From: Ichthyophis bannanicus
Taxonomy: Eukaryota; Chordata; Amphibia; Gymnophiona; Ichthyophiidae
Reading direction: 5' to 3'
Length of the DNA stretch: 64,000 bases
Assembly: GCA_033557465.1 (NCBI GenBank)
Contig: CM066044.1
Location: 188,844,184 to 188,908,183 of the forward strand
Part shown: positions 12,012 to 22,535 of the stretch, in pieces
Position numbering within the stretch: position 1 is the stretch's first letter
Layout of the letters: each line of letters begins with the position of its first letter
Position numbers and translations under genes: made by a program
The notes under the pieces: generated by a model
The model's database searches: none
What the model saw: only the letters and a program-made list of their open reading frames with translations
Told to the model about the DNA's origin: nothing

Positions 12012-12570
12012 TAACAACAACTACAACAGTCCACTTTTTAGTGCATCATAACGCGTGTTATGATGCGCTAACGATCGTTAACGTTACATAACGCGCGTTA
12101 TGTATGATTACCGCAGTTTAGTAAACATACCCCTAAGCGGTATATAAGCATAGCTAAATAAATAAATAAATGATAAAGGTCTATAAAATAATGGGTGGAG
12201 TGGAACGGCCAAACGTAGATTGGTTACTACTTCAAAAAGTAGAAAGACTAGGGGACATACAATGAAGCTACAATGTAGCACATTTAAGACTAATTGGAGG
12301 AAATATTTTTTCACTCAAAATGTAATCAAACTCTGTTAGTGTAGTTGGGTTTAAAAGAGGTTTGGACAAGTTCCTGGAGGAAAAGTCCATAAATCCTTAT
12401 TAAAGTGGACTAGGTAAATCCACTGCTTACCTCTAGCATAAGCAGCATGGAATCAGTCTACCTTTGGGAACCTGACAAATATTTGTGACCTAAATCAGTC
12501 ACTATTAGAACGATGATAATGGGCTTGATGGACCTTTGGCCTGACCCAGTATGGAATGTCTTATGTTCTA

Positions 12571-13965
12571 AAAACACACTTAAATAAGTTGGTTCACCTT
12601 GTGAAAAGATAACACCCAAACCCTGGATCACTGAGCCTCACCTGAAATCATTAATGGCAGAGCTCCTGAACTAGTTGGTGCAAGTAGGCAGTCTGTTTAA
12701 CTAAAGCTCTCATACCTGTCACCTAGATAATACCAAGCTGCAAAATTCTCTCAGCTTTTCAACCCAGAGGAAATACATAGAGGCCTTTCCAGCAGCCAGC
12801 TACCACTAGGTAACATTGCCAAACAGATATTTACAGGTAGCAAAACTTTGGTGCAGAAATCAGAGACACACTATCGAAACACATTCATCTTCCTGACCAA
12901 TACAACCATAGGCTACCCTCAAACAATGCCACACAGAGCCAACAAATCCACCATGGTAATGAAATGCTCGTCTCTCAGTCTGTTTTCAGTCCTTCTGCGA
13001 TTAATGAGGTTTGAAACTCAAATGCTGCATTGCTGACAAGCAGAATAGGACATTGTTTGCTCAATGCTGTGCTTTTGTTTTGAGAGAAGCAATTGAGTGG
13101 AAGGGGTATATGTGCATAAGCAATGATAAACTAAGCGAGATATGCAGTCTAGAGCACATTTGTTTGACTGAACAGTGTTGAGTGACTAAGCGTAGAATCT
13201 GCCCGAGACAGTTTTCTGGAGGAGACCAGCTACTTCATCTCACTAAAAACCTGAAAAAGTCTGACACAATACTTATTTGGGAAACTGAAATACTTTTCGT
13301 TCTTAATTCCACAGTAACTTTATTTGCTGATGCTGCTTTCTCGTTGATATCAGATCTTAGCATGCCACTGGCTAGCAATTACAGATCCAGCCTGGCAGCA
13401 GGTTAATGTTGTATATCTCATCTTTCCTTGGAGATAAGCATTTGAGTGAGAGAATGGATGCAGAGGGGAAATAAAGTACCACTGGAAGACAGCATTCAAT
13501 TTACTTGGATTTTCAGCTCAAATTACGTGTTTTTCATATTTGTTTCTGATAGTACAGTCTGATGTTTTTTATTTATTTATGTTGTAACTCTCTTTATTGC
13601 TCAACACATAATCAATGCAGACCAGCCCTATCATGAATGCAATAGTAGTAATAACCTCAGGGCTCACTAACAGTGCTAGCTCTACACAAAACATCACACA
13701 AATTTTTAAGTTTACTAAAGTCTCTCCTCGCTCCCTTCCACTCCATATGTCACATTGCCACAAGAGGCCCATTTATTTCTAATTTCACAAAGCCTGACTA
13801 TATGCTTAAGTGTAAAGCTCTGAGAGAGTCACAGACTGGAAAATTACTCAATAAAAATTTAGACAAGCATTACATTACATGAGCGACCATCATAATTTCC
13901 TACCCGCACTTCCTGTACCGGACTATTTTATGTATCTCTGTATTTTCACATTGAATATACGTATA
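12571..13965. other. no gene or repeat recognised
   Basis: About 1.4 kb of apparently single-copy AT-rich DNA. Short open frames (for example 12848-13036, 13182-13406) have no recognisable motif or splice context. It is the longest repeat-poor block in the left half of the window. Confidence 0.45.
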
Positions 13966-14395
13966 ATCACAATACTATAGTAAATGACGGCAAAGATTAA
14001 TGTAGCCTATCCAGTCTGTGCAGTAAAGAGGCTAAGGTTGGAGCCACCTGTCCATGCAGGTATCTATCCCTCATCCCTTTTTTGAAATGCAACAATCATT
14101 TAACGTTTGCTTTGAGCAGAAGAGGCCTAACTTGGTTTCCATCACTTTGCCATTCACAAATCCTCGTGCTTATCCTATTCCTTTAAATTCTATCCCCAAT
14201 TTTGTCTCCCCCATCTCCTTCTTGGAAGGCATTCCAGGCACACACCACCATTTCCGTGAAAAACAACATTTCCTGATGCTGAGTTTAAGTCTGCCTCCTT
14301 ACAGCTTCATATCATGTTCTCTAGTTCTACCGTTTCCCCTTCTTTTTAAAAGGTTTGTTTGCTCATTATAAAATTACCTCCAAAAGTATCTGAGT
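13966..14395 (-). mobile_element. CR1 3' end fragment
   Basis: The 13975 region reads TAGTAAATGACGGCAAAGAT, then CCTATCCAGTCTGTGCAGTAA, the minus-strand version of a CR1 3' UTR end. Downstream to 14395 is the reverse complement of the C-terminal coding part, with a decayed 'GTTCTCTAGTTCTACC' region corresponding to the loosely conserved tail of the RT protein. It has multiple stops. Confidence 0.6.
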
Positions 14396-14768
14396 CATTC
14401 CTGCAGTTAGGTGGCCACATATGTGTGTAAATGGCATTAAAATACGCACTTGGGCATCAAGGCGTTTACTTTGCTGGTGGGTATGAGAATGGGCAGAGCA
14501 ATGCGCAAGTCCACACATAAATCCTAGTATTTTATAATTATGTGCATACTCAATAAATTTAGGTATGAAATTTATGCCAGCTCTAGGGCTGCTACTAATG
14601 GCATTAGGTCACTTCAGCTAGTATTTTATAAAGATGATTAGGCGTGTCTACCTGTCATAAACTAGGCTGAGAACAGATACTGAAAGCACGCTTTAACTAG
14701 GCACTCTCTTATGAAATTGCCCTCTAAGTATCTTTTTTTTATCATTCAGGGCTTTATAGAATCCATGC
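14396..14768. mobile_element. MITE family 4 (TTTTATAAAR words), degraded
   Basis: The text shares strings with 38650-38928 and 39143-39573: TGGGCAGAGC, ATTTTATAATTATGTGCATA, TTTATGCCAGCTCTAG and GCTAGTATTTTATAAAGA. It has no coding potential. Boundaries are uncertain because neither end is sharply conserved. Confidence 0.45.
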
Positions 14769-14789
14769 TAAGGGGCATGTTTACTAAAC

Positions 14790-15470
14790 ACATCGATTTC
14801 GCAAACACAATCCTGTATGGGCTTCCACAAGCAACTCTAAACCCCCTCCAACTGACAATGAACACGGCCACTAGGGTGCTAGAAGGAATGTCAAGGTCTG
14901 ACCACGTCACTCCAATCCTGAAAAGGCTCCAATTGTTACCAATTCAAGCCAGAATCCAATATAAGATCATAATTATGACCTTCAAAACCCTGAACAATCA
15001 GACCCCCACAGCCATCTCTGAGCTGATACACACCTCACCCCCCAATAGAAGCAGAAGATCCGCAGCAGTAAATACTCTGACAGTCCTGAAAGAAATAACG
15101 AGATGCACAAAGGCAACAACTAAGAGAGCCTTCAGCATCTATGCTCCCAGAGCATGGAATGCCTTCCCCCCAGACATGAGAGCTATCACCAACATAACCC
15201 AATTCAGGAAGGCCCTAAAGCACTACCTATTCACAAGATACTTTTCACTGTAGACCCGATAGGGAAATACACTCACCATGTAAATAAATGTAGATACTTG
15301 ACAATGTAATAACTGTTGATGCTTTACCCTTGTTTATCCAAGTTTCAATCCCTGTTCAAATGTGAATACATTGCAGTTATCCTGCAATGTATATGTTCTG
15401 TTTTGATGTAGACCGCACTGATGTTAATAGCACGGTATAAATGAAGTGCTAAATAAATAAATAAATAAAA
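14790..15470 (+). mobile_element. L2-like LINE, 5'-truncated, inserted in copy B
   Basis: An open frame to 15253 encodes the C-terminal part of the RT protein: IDFANTILYGLPQATL, LQLTMNTATRVLEG, PPNRSRRSAA, RAWNAFPPDM and FRKALKHYLF. It closely parallels the residues of the 502-codon frame at 50589-52097, so the two are the same subfamily. The tail is (AAATA)n ending at 15470. The frame is undisturbed, suggesting a relatively young insertion. Confidence 0.88.
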
Positions 15471-15559
15471 ATGTCACTCGCATTAGGTTCTGCGGTAAAG
15501 GTAAGATGCCCATATAAAGGCGTGGGCGGGGCATCATTATGGCAAGCTGTGTCAGGTAA

Positions 15560-15690
15560 CGCGCGTTATAAGGCACATTACAAGGCACCTTATTAGGCAC
15601 AGTACAAGGCACGTGCCTTAACGTGCCTTGAACTGTGCCTAATAAGGTGCCTTGTAACGTGCCTTATACTGTGCCTAATTAGGAGCCTTA
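15560..15690. repeat. GGCACCTTAT palindromic array, copy B
   Basis: Alternating AAGGCACCTTAT, AAGGCACAGTAC and AAGGTGCCTTGTAAC units run for about 130 bases. Because each unit is itself nearly palindromic, the array could fold into many alternative hairpins. It lies about 100 bases inside the left end once the LINE is discounted. Confidence 0.7.
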
Positions 15691-15779
15691 TAAGGATTGT
15701 TGGCAACTATGGGCTGGCAGCACGGATCTGCAAAGATATGACTGTCACAGGCAAGCAAAATATCTGCCTTGGACAGGAG

Positions 15780-15855
15780 GGAACAACGAGGAATCAAACC
15801 CATGACCTCCGCCTAGACCGTCAGTGTACTAACCAGTAGGCTATAACTCTATGGC
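15780..15855 (-). repeat. tRNA-like module, copy B
   Basis: In reverse complement it reads TATAGCCTACTGGTTAGTAC (A-box-like) and GGTCATGGGTTTGATTCC (B-box-like), the clearest version of this module in the window. Spacing between the boxes is about 30 bases. Confidence 0.55.
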
Positions 15856-17434
15856 TTGTTGCATGGCAATGGCTGGGTACAGAAGGACTGCAGGTCACCG
15901 CACAAACCGTCTGCTCTGTGTGCCAGGATAGGGTAACCCCACCAGCACCCATGATGCATTGCACATGCAGAACAGCGGCCTACAGCTGACCACCAAATGG
16001 GGTCTGCACCTCTCCGGTACTGCAGCGTAGAAAGACGGACTGACAGTGCGTGATACTGGCACAGAGTAGCTACAGACCATGCCATTGTGCAGATTCCATA
16101 TTCACCCTGAGGGATAGGATGGGCACCCAGCACTATGTCCACAGTACATGTGGTGCTATAGATAGGTCCTGCTGCACATCCCCAGCACTGCTAGTGCATG
16201 ACAGGTGGTCCCAGCAGTGCAACCAAAGGGACATCTGTTCCAGCTGTGTTCTGCAGTCACATGTGGCCCTGTGGGATTGGACACCACCCAGATTAGTGTG
16301 TACCTGGTGTTAAGGTCTGGCTGCCATGGGTACTTGTTATCAGGGCAGTGGGGTGTCTAGACTCACATGAGGGATATGTAGCACTGCCACTATGGGTTTA
16401 AGTGGTATGCACTATATACCACAAGGGGCCTCAATCACCCCTTTTGTAGATGAGGGTGTGGTGGGACAGGTGCTTGCACCCTGGCTGTAGTACCAGCAAC
16501 CACAGTCCTGCTGGCGGATGACATCCTCCAGAGCTGCTGGGCCAGTGCCATACCTGTGACCATTGCAGACCAGCAGTGATGCTTGGGGTAGGCAGGGGAA
16601 GGCTCAACTGCCCCTGGCCACGGTCTGCCATTCATCAACAGACAGCACAGTCAGACTGCACCTGCAGCATCCTAAAAGGTGTTCCCACCATGCACAGGCA
16701 AACTGCAGACAGCCCACTAACCAGTCCATATTGCACGCTCACAGGGGTGCACAGCATAGACACCAAGCAGGTATCTTTGTGATTGGGCCCCAGAACCAGG
16801 AACACACAGGTATCACTAGAAACAAATAATGTGTGGCACTATGTGGGAACATAGACATGCCATGGTCACTGCTCAGTCAGAGTAAGAGTGACCCCCCCCC
16901 CCCCAGCGTGACATGCTGTGGCCACCCTGTCCATGCAGGTGGTGGTCAAGCACTACAGTGTCCCAGCCATTGCCCTCCACCCTGTGCAGATGTATCCTGG
17001 CCAAACCGCCCTGTGTGGGCAATACCCACAATACCTTGCTCCTCATTATGCACATTTGCAGGCTAACGCTGGAAGCAGTGTGAGCAATGTGGGCTCAGTG
17101 AGGTGTTGGCAGACACAAAACAATGGAGAGACATATGCACACTCCCACACCTATCTCAGCATTGTGCAGATATAGAGGTGGTTGACAACCCTACCCACTG
17201 CACTGGTCCTGATCACAGTGCTGACATTGCTAATCTGTGCAGGGGGTAGTAGTAGTGCTCTGGTGATAACTGCAGCTCTGTGCTGGGGCCAACAGCCTGA
17301 TGCGTCATGAAGCTGTGGATAGTGGAGCCCTTGTGAGTGGGTGTCCGTACCCCTGTGCACTGCTGTGTTGGGGTTTGCCCATGTTGTTGTTGTGGCTGCA
17401 TTGTGGGCTAAAACTATGGGGAGATGCTCTGCAA

Positions 17435-17510
17435 GATCCACAGATGGGACATGAACCTCTACTCTTGGACATGCTGGCTGAGTGTACTGCACCACACTGT
17501 TGACACAGCA
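17435..17510 (-). repeat. second tRNA-like module, copy B
   Basis: In reverse complement it reads GTGTGGTGCAGTACACTCAG (A-box-like) and AGAGGTTCATGTCCC (degraded B box). It is homologous to 10776-10845 and 22465-22535. Confidence 0.45.
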
Positions 17511-18459
17511 GCATAGTGGTCCCTGGGGCTACCCTTATGTTCCTCGGCCAGACCTCTTCTGTTGCACTGCACACCATGTACTGGTACAGGGCATGGCCTA
17601 GGTCCACTGCAGGTGGATGCCTCTGCTCCCTCCAGCACAATTACCCACCCCGTCTGCCATGCCGCCATGACCATATGCTGTCGGTGCCGGTGGTGTGCCA
17701 TCCCAGGCCATCCAGGGGGCAGGTAGGTGGCTGCCTAAGGTGTGGGTTCTGGGGTAGGGGTGCCTACATAGATGTCCACACTTCCCCCGGCACCGCCTGT
17801 CACTGTTATGTGTCCCTTGGGGTACCTACTGGGTAATGTCCCCTGGATAGGACATTGTGGAACACAGACTCATGGGCATGTTTGACCCTGGTCAGTTGCT
17901 GTCTTACTGGTTTCCATTTTCTGCATTCCTATGTGCCACCTCGGCAACCGCCTAGTCCACCCTGTGCCCCAGTAGCCCCCACTGCATGTCCCGCCTGCAG
18001 CCCCCATGCCCCATTTGCGCCATCACCATAGTGGCCTTTCATACCTGGGCACTATGCTGTTGCTGCAAATGGAGCACTACTATCACTTTTCGTGGGCTCC
18101 CTGCCTATGCTGTACATTGCTGACACTTAAATGGTTTCTCTCTCCTGCAAATGTGCATCTAACGCCAGGTTTTCAGTTGTGTTAAGATTCAGCCCTTCAT
18201 TTCCCCACATTAGTGTGGAAGGGGCCTCTCCCCGCCCACTGACCCCTTCTCTCCGCCCTCTCTCCACCCTCTGCGGGACTTACTGCGGCCGGGAACGCTA
18301 ACACGCATTATGTAATGTTAAGGCGTGTTAACGTTATGTACCATTACATTAACGTGCATTAACGTTACATAACGCGCCTTAACGTAGCCGCTGCTACGTT
18401 ACCGCAGTTTAGTAAACATGCCCCTAAGTGAAAAACAGAAATAGGATAATAAGTCAATT

Positions 18460-18735
18460 ACTACTACTACTAATGGCATCATTTCTATAGTGCTACAAGG
18501 CATACACAGTGCTGTACAGACACATGTAAGAGGCAGTTCCTGCTCATCGGAGCTTACAGTCTAGTTAGGACAAATGACGCAACAGTTGAGGACAGGGATA
18601 CATCTAGGGGAATGGTAAGGAAACACGTAGGAGACTAAGCGGATCAGAATCCAAAGGCAGCCTCGAAGAGATGAGTTTTCAGCCTGGATTTGAAAAGGGT
18701 TAGAGATGAAGCCTACCGTACAGACTCAGGTAGTT
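18460..18735 (-). mobile_element. CR1/L2-type LINE 3' end with (AGT)n tail
   Basis: On the minus strand the element ends at 18460 in AGTAGTAGTAG, preceded by a 3' UTR with GCACTATAGAAATGATGCC and CTGTACAGCACTGTG. The end of the coding region is recognisable as GGTTTCAAATCCAGGCTGAAAA-like text at 18680-18700. The family is the same as 48030-48365, which is in plus orientation. Confidence 0.65.
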
Positions 18736-19369
18736 TGTTCCAACCAATAATGCAACCCTGTGCAAATTTCCCCTTTCCCCCCACCACCCCATATGGTGGT
18801 GACACCAAAATTGACTGTGGTTGATTCAGTTGTGCCATATTATATGCCTTGAGCTGCCTCCCACATAGACATATGGAGCAGTCTAATCCATAAGATATAA
18901 GATTCTCCGTTGTTCTCGGACTTCTTGAATTTCCTGTGTTTGATAGCTGTTGGTTTAATGAGGAAGTATTAGAGGGTACCACTGACTCTGTACTGTGCTC
19001 AGAAGGGGAAGCCTCCATAATCTCAAGTTGTGCAATTGTTAGACAATATTGTATCAGCATTGGGATTGGTTCCCAAATCTTCTGCAATGAGCAATGCTAA
19101 GAAAAAAAAAAGAACTCGGGCCAACAGAGGTTCAGTTCCAACCAATAGTTTCAAAATCTTAGCAACCTCTTTACAAAAACTCTGGGCTGCAGGACAATAC
19201 CGCATACATGGAAAAAGGTGTCTCGGGCACTACACTTAAACCAGCACTTATCATTAGACCCAGGATATATCTTAACTTAATCTATGGGGAGTAAGATACC
19301 ATTGATATAAGTTTTGCATTCATTTTCTGTTAAACTGACCGATATAGCAAATTTAGACTTTCAAGTACT
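18736..19369. other. unassigned; minus-strand frame of unknown origin
   Basis: The minus frame 18713-19087 encodes a serine/asparagine-rich sequence (MEASPSEHSTESVVPSN) that might be a LINE first ORF remnant or chance. It overlaps the LINE end at 18713-18735 and has no recognisable domain. I make no functional call. Confidence 0.3.
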
Positions 19370-19540
19370 TAAAATATCTGTATCATATCTCCCGTATCCC
19401 ACCTCTAGTAGGGTCTATCTATTTAGGTCCCAGAGTTTCTTTGTATGTCTTGCAGAGCCCATACCATTTTGATCACTTTCCTCTGGACTACCTCTAGCCT
19501 ATGGTCTTCAAAACTGAATGAGCTGTCAGACACCCCCCTC
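19370..19540 (-). mobile_element. CR1-like fragment
   Basis: The text 'GATCACTTTCCTCTGGACTACCTC' followed by CTTCAAAACTG corresponds in reverse complement to the CR1 protein segment that reads like QFWRP...ERVQRKAT. It is short and diverged. Confidence 0.4.
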
Positions 19541-20694
19541 CCCCTCCCCCCCCCCCTTCATATCTCCCAGGCTTCTATATCCCTTCCTACCTCCAATGAT
19601 ATATTTATGGTAAGCTCTTTTCATTCCATTCCGCATTCAATAGTGTTGGCCTAGAGGAAATAAACCATCGAACACTGACCTCCTTCCCCCCTCTTTCCTT
19701 AAAGAGATTCTCCCTTCTATTTCAAGCATTCTATTGGATATACAGAATTGAGCACAAGTTTCACATTTGGTACTGTTCCACGATTCCCGCAGATTACGAC
19801 CAATCTCAAAGTTGCCGTTTTTTAGAAAAACTGGCAGAAAAAACAGTGTTTCAACATCTTAATACCTTTCTGCAGGCAAATGATTCTTTCCATCCAAAAC
19901 AACTGGGATTTTGGAAATTACACACACAAAAACACTACAGATTTTCCTTCATGATGAAATTTTGGCCTGCCTTGACAAAGGTAGAAAGGCCCTTTTATTA
20001 CAGTTAGACCTCTCAGCTGCCTTCATCTTAATGGACCATAAATTATTACTCCATCAACTAGAAAACTGTGGAATTAAGGATTCTACCTTTGACTGGTTCA
20101 AGTCATTTCTTTCCTCTTGGTCTCTGAGTCAACCTAAACAACCCCTATTCTAAAGATCATCCTCTGGATTGTGGAGTTCCCGAAGAATCAGTTCTTTCCC
20201 CAACATTATTTAACTTTTTTTTATTTCTCCTCTGGCCTTTTAATACAATCCCTGGACCTTAATATTCACTTTTACACAGATGATATTCCAATTTTCATCT
20301 CTCATAGTACATGGGACTCAGTTTTTGAATTTGATATCTCGCAGCATCTGAACCGGATAGCAGAGTGACCTTCAGTTCATAAACTTGTTCTCACAGTCAT
20401 CAGAACCTTGCAGCTTTCAATCACAGAGGGATGGAATTCCATTCCTTAAAAGATAAAATTACATCTCTGGGATTCATCATTGCTCATTCTCTGGCTTTCT
20501 CTCTTCATATTTCCAAATTCATGCAGATATCTTTATGTGCATTATAACTGATAAGATCACTGCGACCCAATTCTAGATCTCTAAAAATTCTTATTTTATC
20601 ATTGTCAGTGATGTGATTGGATTATTCTAACATGTTGCTTATTGGTGTTCCCAAATACTCCCTGAGATGAATGTATATCATGCAAAATACAGCA

Positions 20695-21205
20695 GTTAAG
20701 AACATAGAGTCCGATATTCAGTGACGGTGGCTAGCGTGATTACAGCGGCTAGTTGCCACCGCTGAACACCAAACCCAGATATTCAATGCCAGGGGCATAT
20801 TTGACCACCAGTCTTGAATATCTGGGTTTGCCGCCAAAGCATGAAGCTAACCAGGAGCGGCAATGTTCAGCTGCTGCCCAGTTAGTATTGGCACCAAAAG
20901 TTAGGACAGCCTTTTCTGTGCCTAACTTTCACTGCCAAGGGATAACTGGGCAGTGGCCGAATAGCACCGCTGACTGGATATCCCCAGATGTCGTTTCCAG
21001 AACACCCCGATGCTAACCGTTTAGCACTGGGGCGTTTAGCGGCCATACCCAGGGATGCTCAGCAGCACTAACAGTATGAATGCCATTGAATATCATACAG
21101 CATTTGCAGGTCTGCAAACTGCATAAATGCCTTTGAATATCGGGCCCATAAGAACAGGAGATATGCCATATTGGGTTAGAGCAAAGGTCTATCAAGCCTG
21201 CAGAT
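20695..21205 (-). mobile_element. CR1 3' tail fragment interrupted by MITE 2
   Basis: AAGAACATA at 20698-20706 is separated by the MITE from ATAAGAACAGGAGATATGCC at 21148. Together they read as the terminal AAGAACATAAGAACATAAG units plus GATATGCCATATTGGG of a minus-strand CR1 3' end, as seen at 36626 and 41810. The CR1 piece is only about 60 bases long and sits within the L2-like LINE. Confidence 0.6.
20707..21147. mobile_element. MITE family 2, complete copy (about 440 bp)
   Basis: The ends are GAGTCCGATATTCAGTG and, in reverse complement, GGGCCCGATATTCAAAGG. ATA on both sides is compatible with a 3-bp duplication. The interior shows repeated GGATATC, GCTAACC and TTAGGACAGCCTTTTC words. This is the best-preserved copy and defines the family for 5740, 37530, 40131 and the fragment at 47087. 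Confidence 0.65.
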
Positions 21206-22464
21206 CATAGTATGTCTTTTTTGATTGAGCAACATTGGTGTCTCATTCTCAGTGGAATTAAGAATAAAATTCTCCTTTTAATCCACTGCACATTCTACAT
21301 GGAATACCTTCTATATCTTTCTTCATACTTGATCCCTTATTCCCCCTTAAGTTACCTTCGTTCATCTATTTCCAGTTTATTAGTAGTCCCATCTTTTCAT
21401 TAGCTATGCTACAAGTGGATCTGAACATCCACTTTTGCTTATTGGGCCCCCACCTTATGGAATTACCTGCCCCATCTTATAGGGGCATGCTTACCAAACT
21501 GTGGTAACGTTACAGACTGTGCGTTATGTAACGTTAATGATCGTTAGGTAACGTTAACGCGCAGTATGTAACGTTAATGTGTGTTAACGTTACCTAATGT
21601 TCGTTAACGTTCCCGGCTGTGGTATATACCGCAGAGGGTGGAGAGAGGGCGGGGGGAAGGGGTCAATGGGCGGGGCAGGGGGAAGGGGTCAATGGGCGGG
21701 GAGTGGGCGGGGAGAGGCTCCCTGCACACTAACGCGCTGAACTGAAGGGCTGAATCCTACTGCAAATGAAAACCTGCCGTAAGATGCACATTTGCAGGAG
21801 AGAGAAACCATTTAAGTGTCAGCAATGTACAGCATAGACAGGGAGCCCAAGAAACGTGATAGTAGTGCTCCATTTCCAGCAACAGCATAGTGCCCAAGTA
21901 TGAAAGGCCACTATGGCGATGGTGCAAAAGTGGGCCATAGAGGGCTGCAGGCGGGACATGTAGTGGGGGCAGCTGGGGCACAGGGTGGACTAGGCGGGCA
22001 CCTAGGTGGCACATAGGAACATAGAAACTGGAAATCAGCATGATAGCAGCTGTCAAAGGCTAAACACAATCCACCTACATCTACCTGGTCCACTCGAGCT
22101 AACAGTTGCCAGGGCACTGATCTGACATCCCCCCAGCCAACCCTCCCCCAAGCGGAAGGGACAGACTATTGGTAGGCGGTGATGGGGGGTGGGGATGCGA
22201 GGATGCTCATGTATGCCCCATGCCCCAAACCCCGCTCCCTAGGCTCCCACCTACCCACACAGTGGATGGCCTGGGATTGCGCACTACCAGCACCGACAGC
22301 ATATGGTCATGTCAGCATGGCAGGGGGGGTGCCCGTGCTGGAGGGGGCAGTGGCACCTGCCTGCTGTGGACCTAGGCCATGCCCTGTGCCAGTACGTGGT
22401 GTACAGTGCAACATAAAAGGTCTGGCTGTGGAAATGTACAGGTAGCCCCAGGGACCACCATGCA

Positions 22465-22535
22465 TCTGTGGCAACAGTGTGGCGCAGTACACCCAGCCAG
22501 TGTGTTCAAAAGCAGAGGGTCACAGGTTCAAGCCC
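22465..22535 (+). repeat. tRNA-like module, copy C
   Basis: AACAGTGTGGCGCAGTACAC (A-box-like) is followed 40 bases later by GGGTCACAGGTTCAAGCCCC (B-box-like). It is in plus orientation, matching the plus orientation of copy C. Confidence 0.5.

Larger units (their letters stand above)
8265..12133 (-). mobile_element. large Harbinger-like TIR element, copy A (3869 bp)
   Basis: It begins GGGGTATGTTTACTAAAC and ends with its reverse complement. TAA lies on each side (8262-8264 and 12134-12136), and the host L2-like 3' UTR is continuous across it, so both ends and the 3-bp target duplication are secure. Subterminal regions are rich in AACGTTAC/GCGCGTTA words. No transposase or other protein domain is visible. 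It contains a hAT-like MITE (10432-10624), a CR1 3' tail (11949-12011) and two tRNA-like modules. Its left 400 bases are rearranged relative to E and B. Confidence 0.85.
7837..12170 (+). mobile_element. L2-like LINE 3' end nested in CR1 and split by element A
   Basis: 7837-8261 encodes the protein tail (SLFAPTLWNSIPPML, FRKKIKTFLFF) and the 3' UTR up to ACCATTTTGACTATTAGAC. It resumes at 12137 with GCGGTATATAAGCATAGC and an (AAAT)n tail ending at 12170. Joined across element A, the UTR gives the usual LINE ending of a conserved short hairpin-like motif plus an AAATAAAT tail. The 5' end is truncated at the CR1 junction. Confidence 0.85.
7290..12570 (+). mobile_element. CR1-clade LINE 3' half, split by a nested L2-like LINE
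   Basis: 7290-7836 encodes CR1 RT C-terminal sequence: WASKWQMEFNVDKCKVMHL, KELGIIVDNTLKPS, ANRMLGIIRKGMENKTKG and then [20 protein letters not shown]. The text stops there and resumes at 12171 with the next expected CR1 bases (TGATAAAGGTCTATAAAATAATG, 'VYKIMN'-like). It continues through KYFFTQNVIKL to a 3' UTR ending GACCCAGTATGGAATGTCTTATG at about 12570. The copy at 36626-37485 shows the uninterrupted arrangement. Internal stops mark it as dead. Confidence 0.88.
14772..18424 (-). mobile_element. large Harbinger-like TIR element, copy B (3653 bp incl. LINE)
   Basis: It begins GGGGCATGTTTACTAAAC, ends GTTTAGTAAACATGCCCC, and is flanked by TAA at 14769-14771 and 18425-18427. A 5'-truncated L2-like LINE (14790-15470) is inserted immediately inside the left TIR. 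After it the element resumes with GTCACTCGCATTAGG, matching the other copies. Orientation is opposite to C and D and the same as A. It has two tRNA-like modules and a GGCACC array, and no transposase. Confidence 0.85.

Noticed and set aside
15560..15690. CRISPR-like repeat array
   Set aside because: Units are 10-14 bases, nearly palindromic and without unique spacers of constant length; the context is a vertebrate transposon.
18713..19087. 124-codon minus-strand frame as a gene
   Set aside because: It runs into the LINE 3' end on one side and has no recognised domain; left as unassigned.
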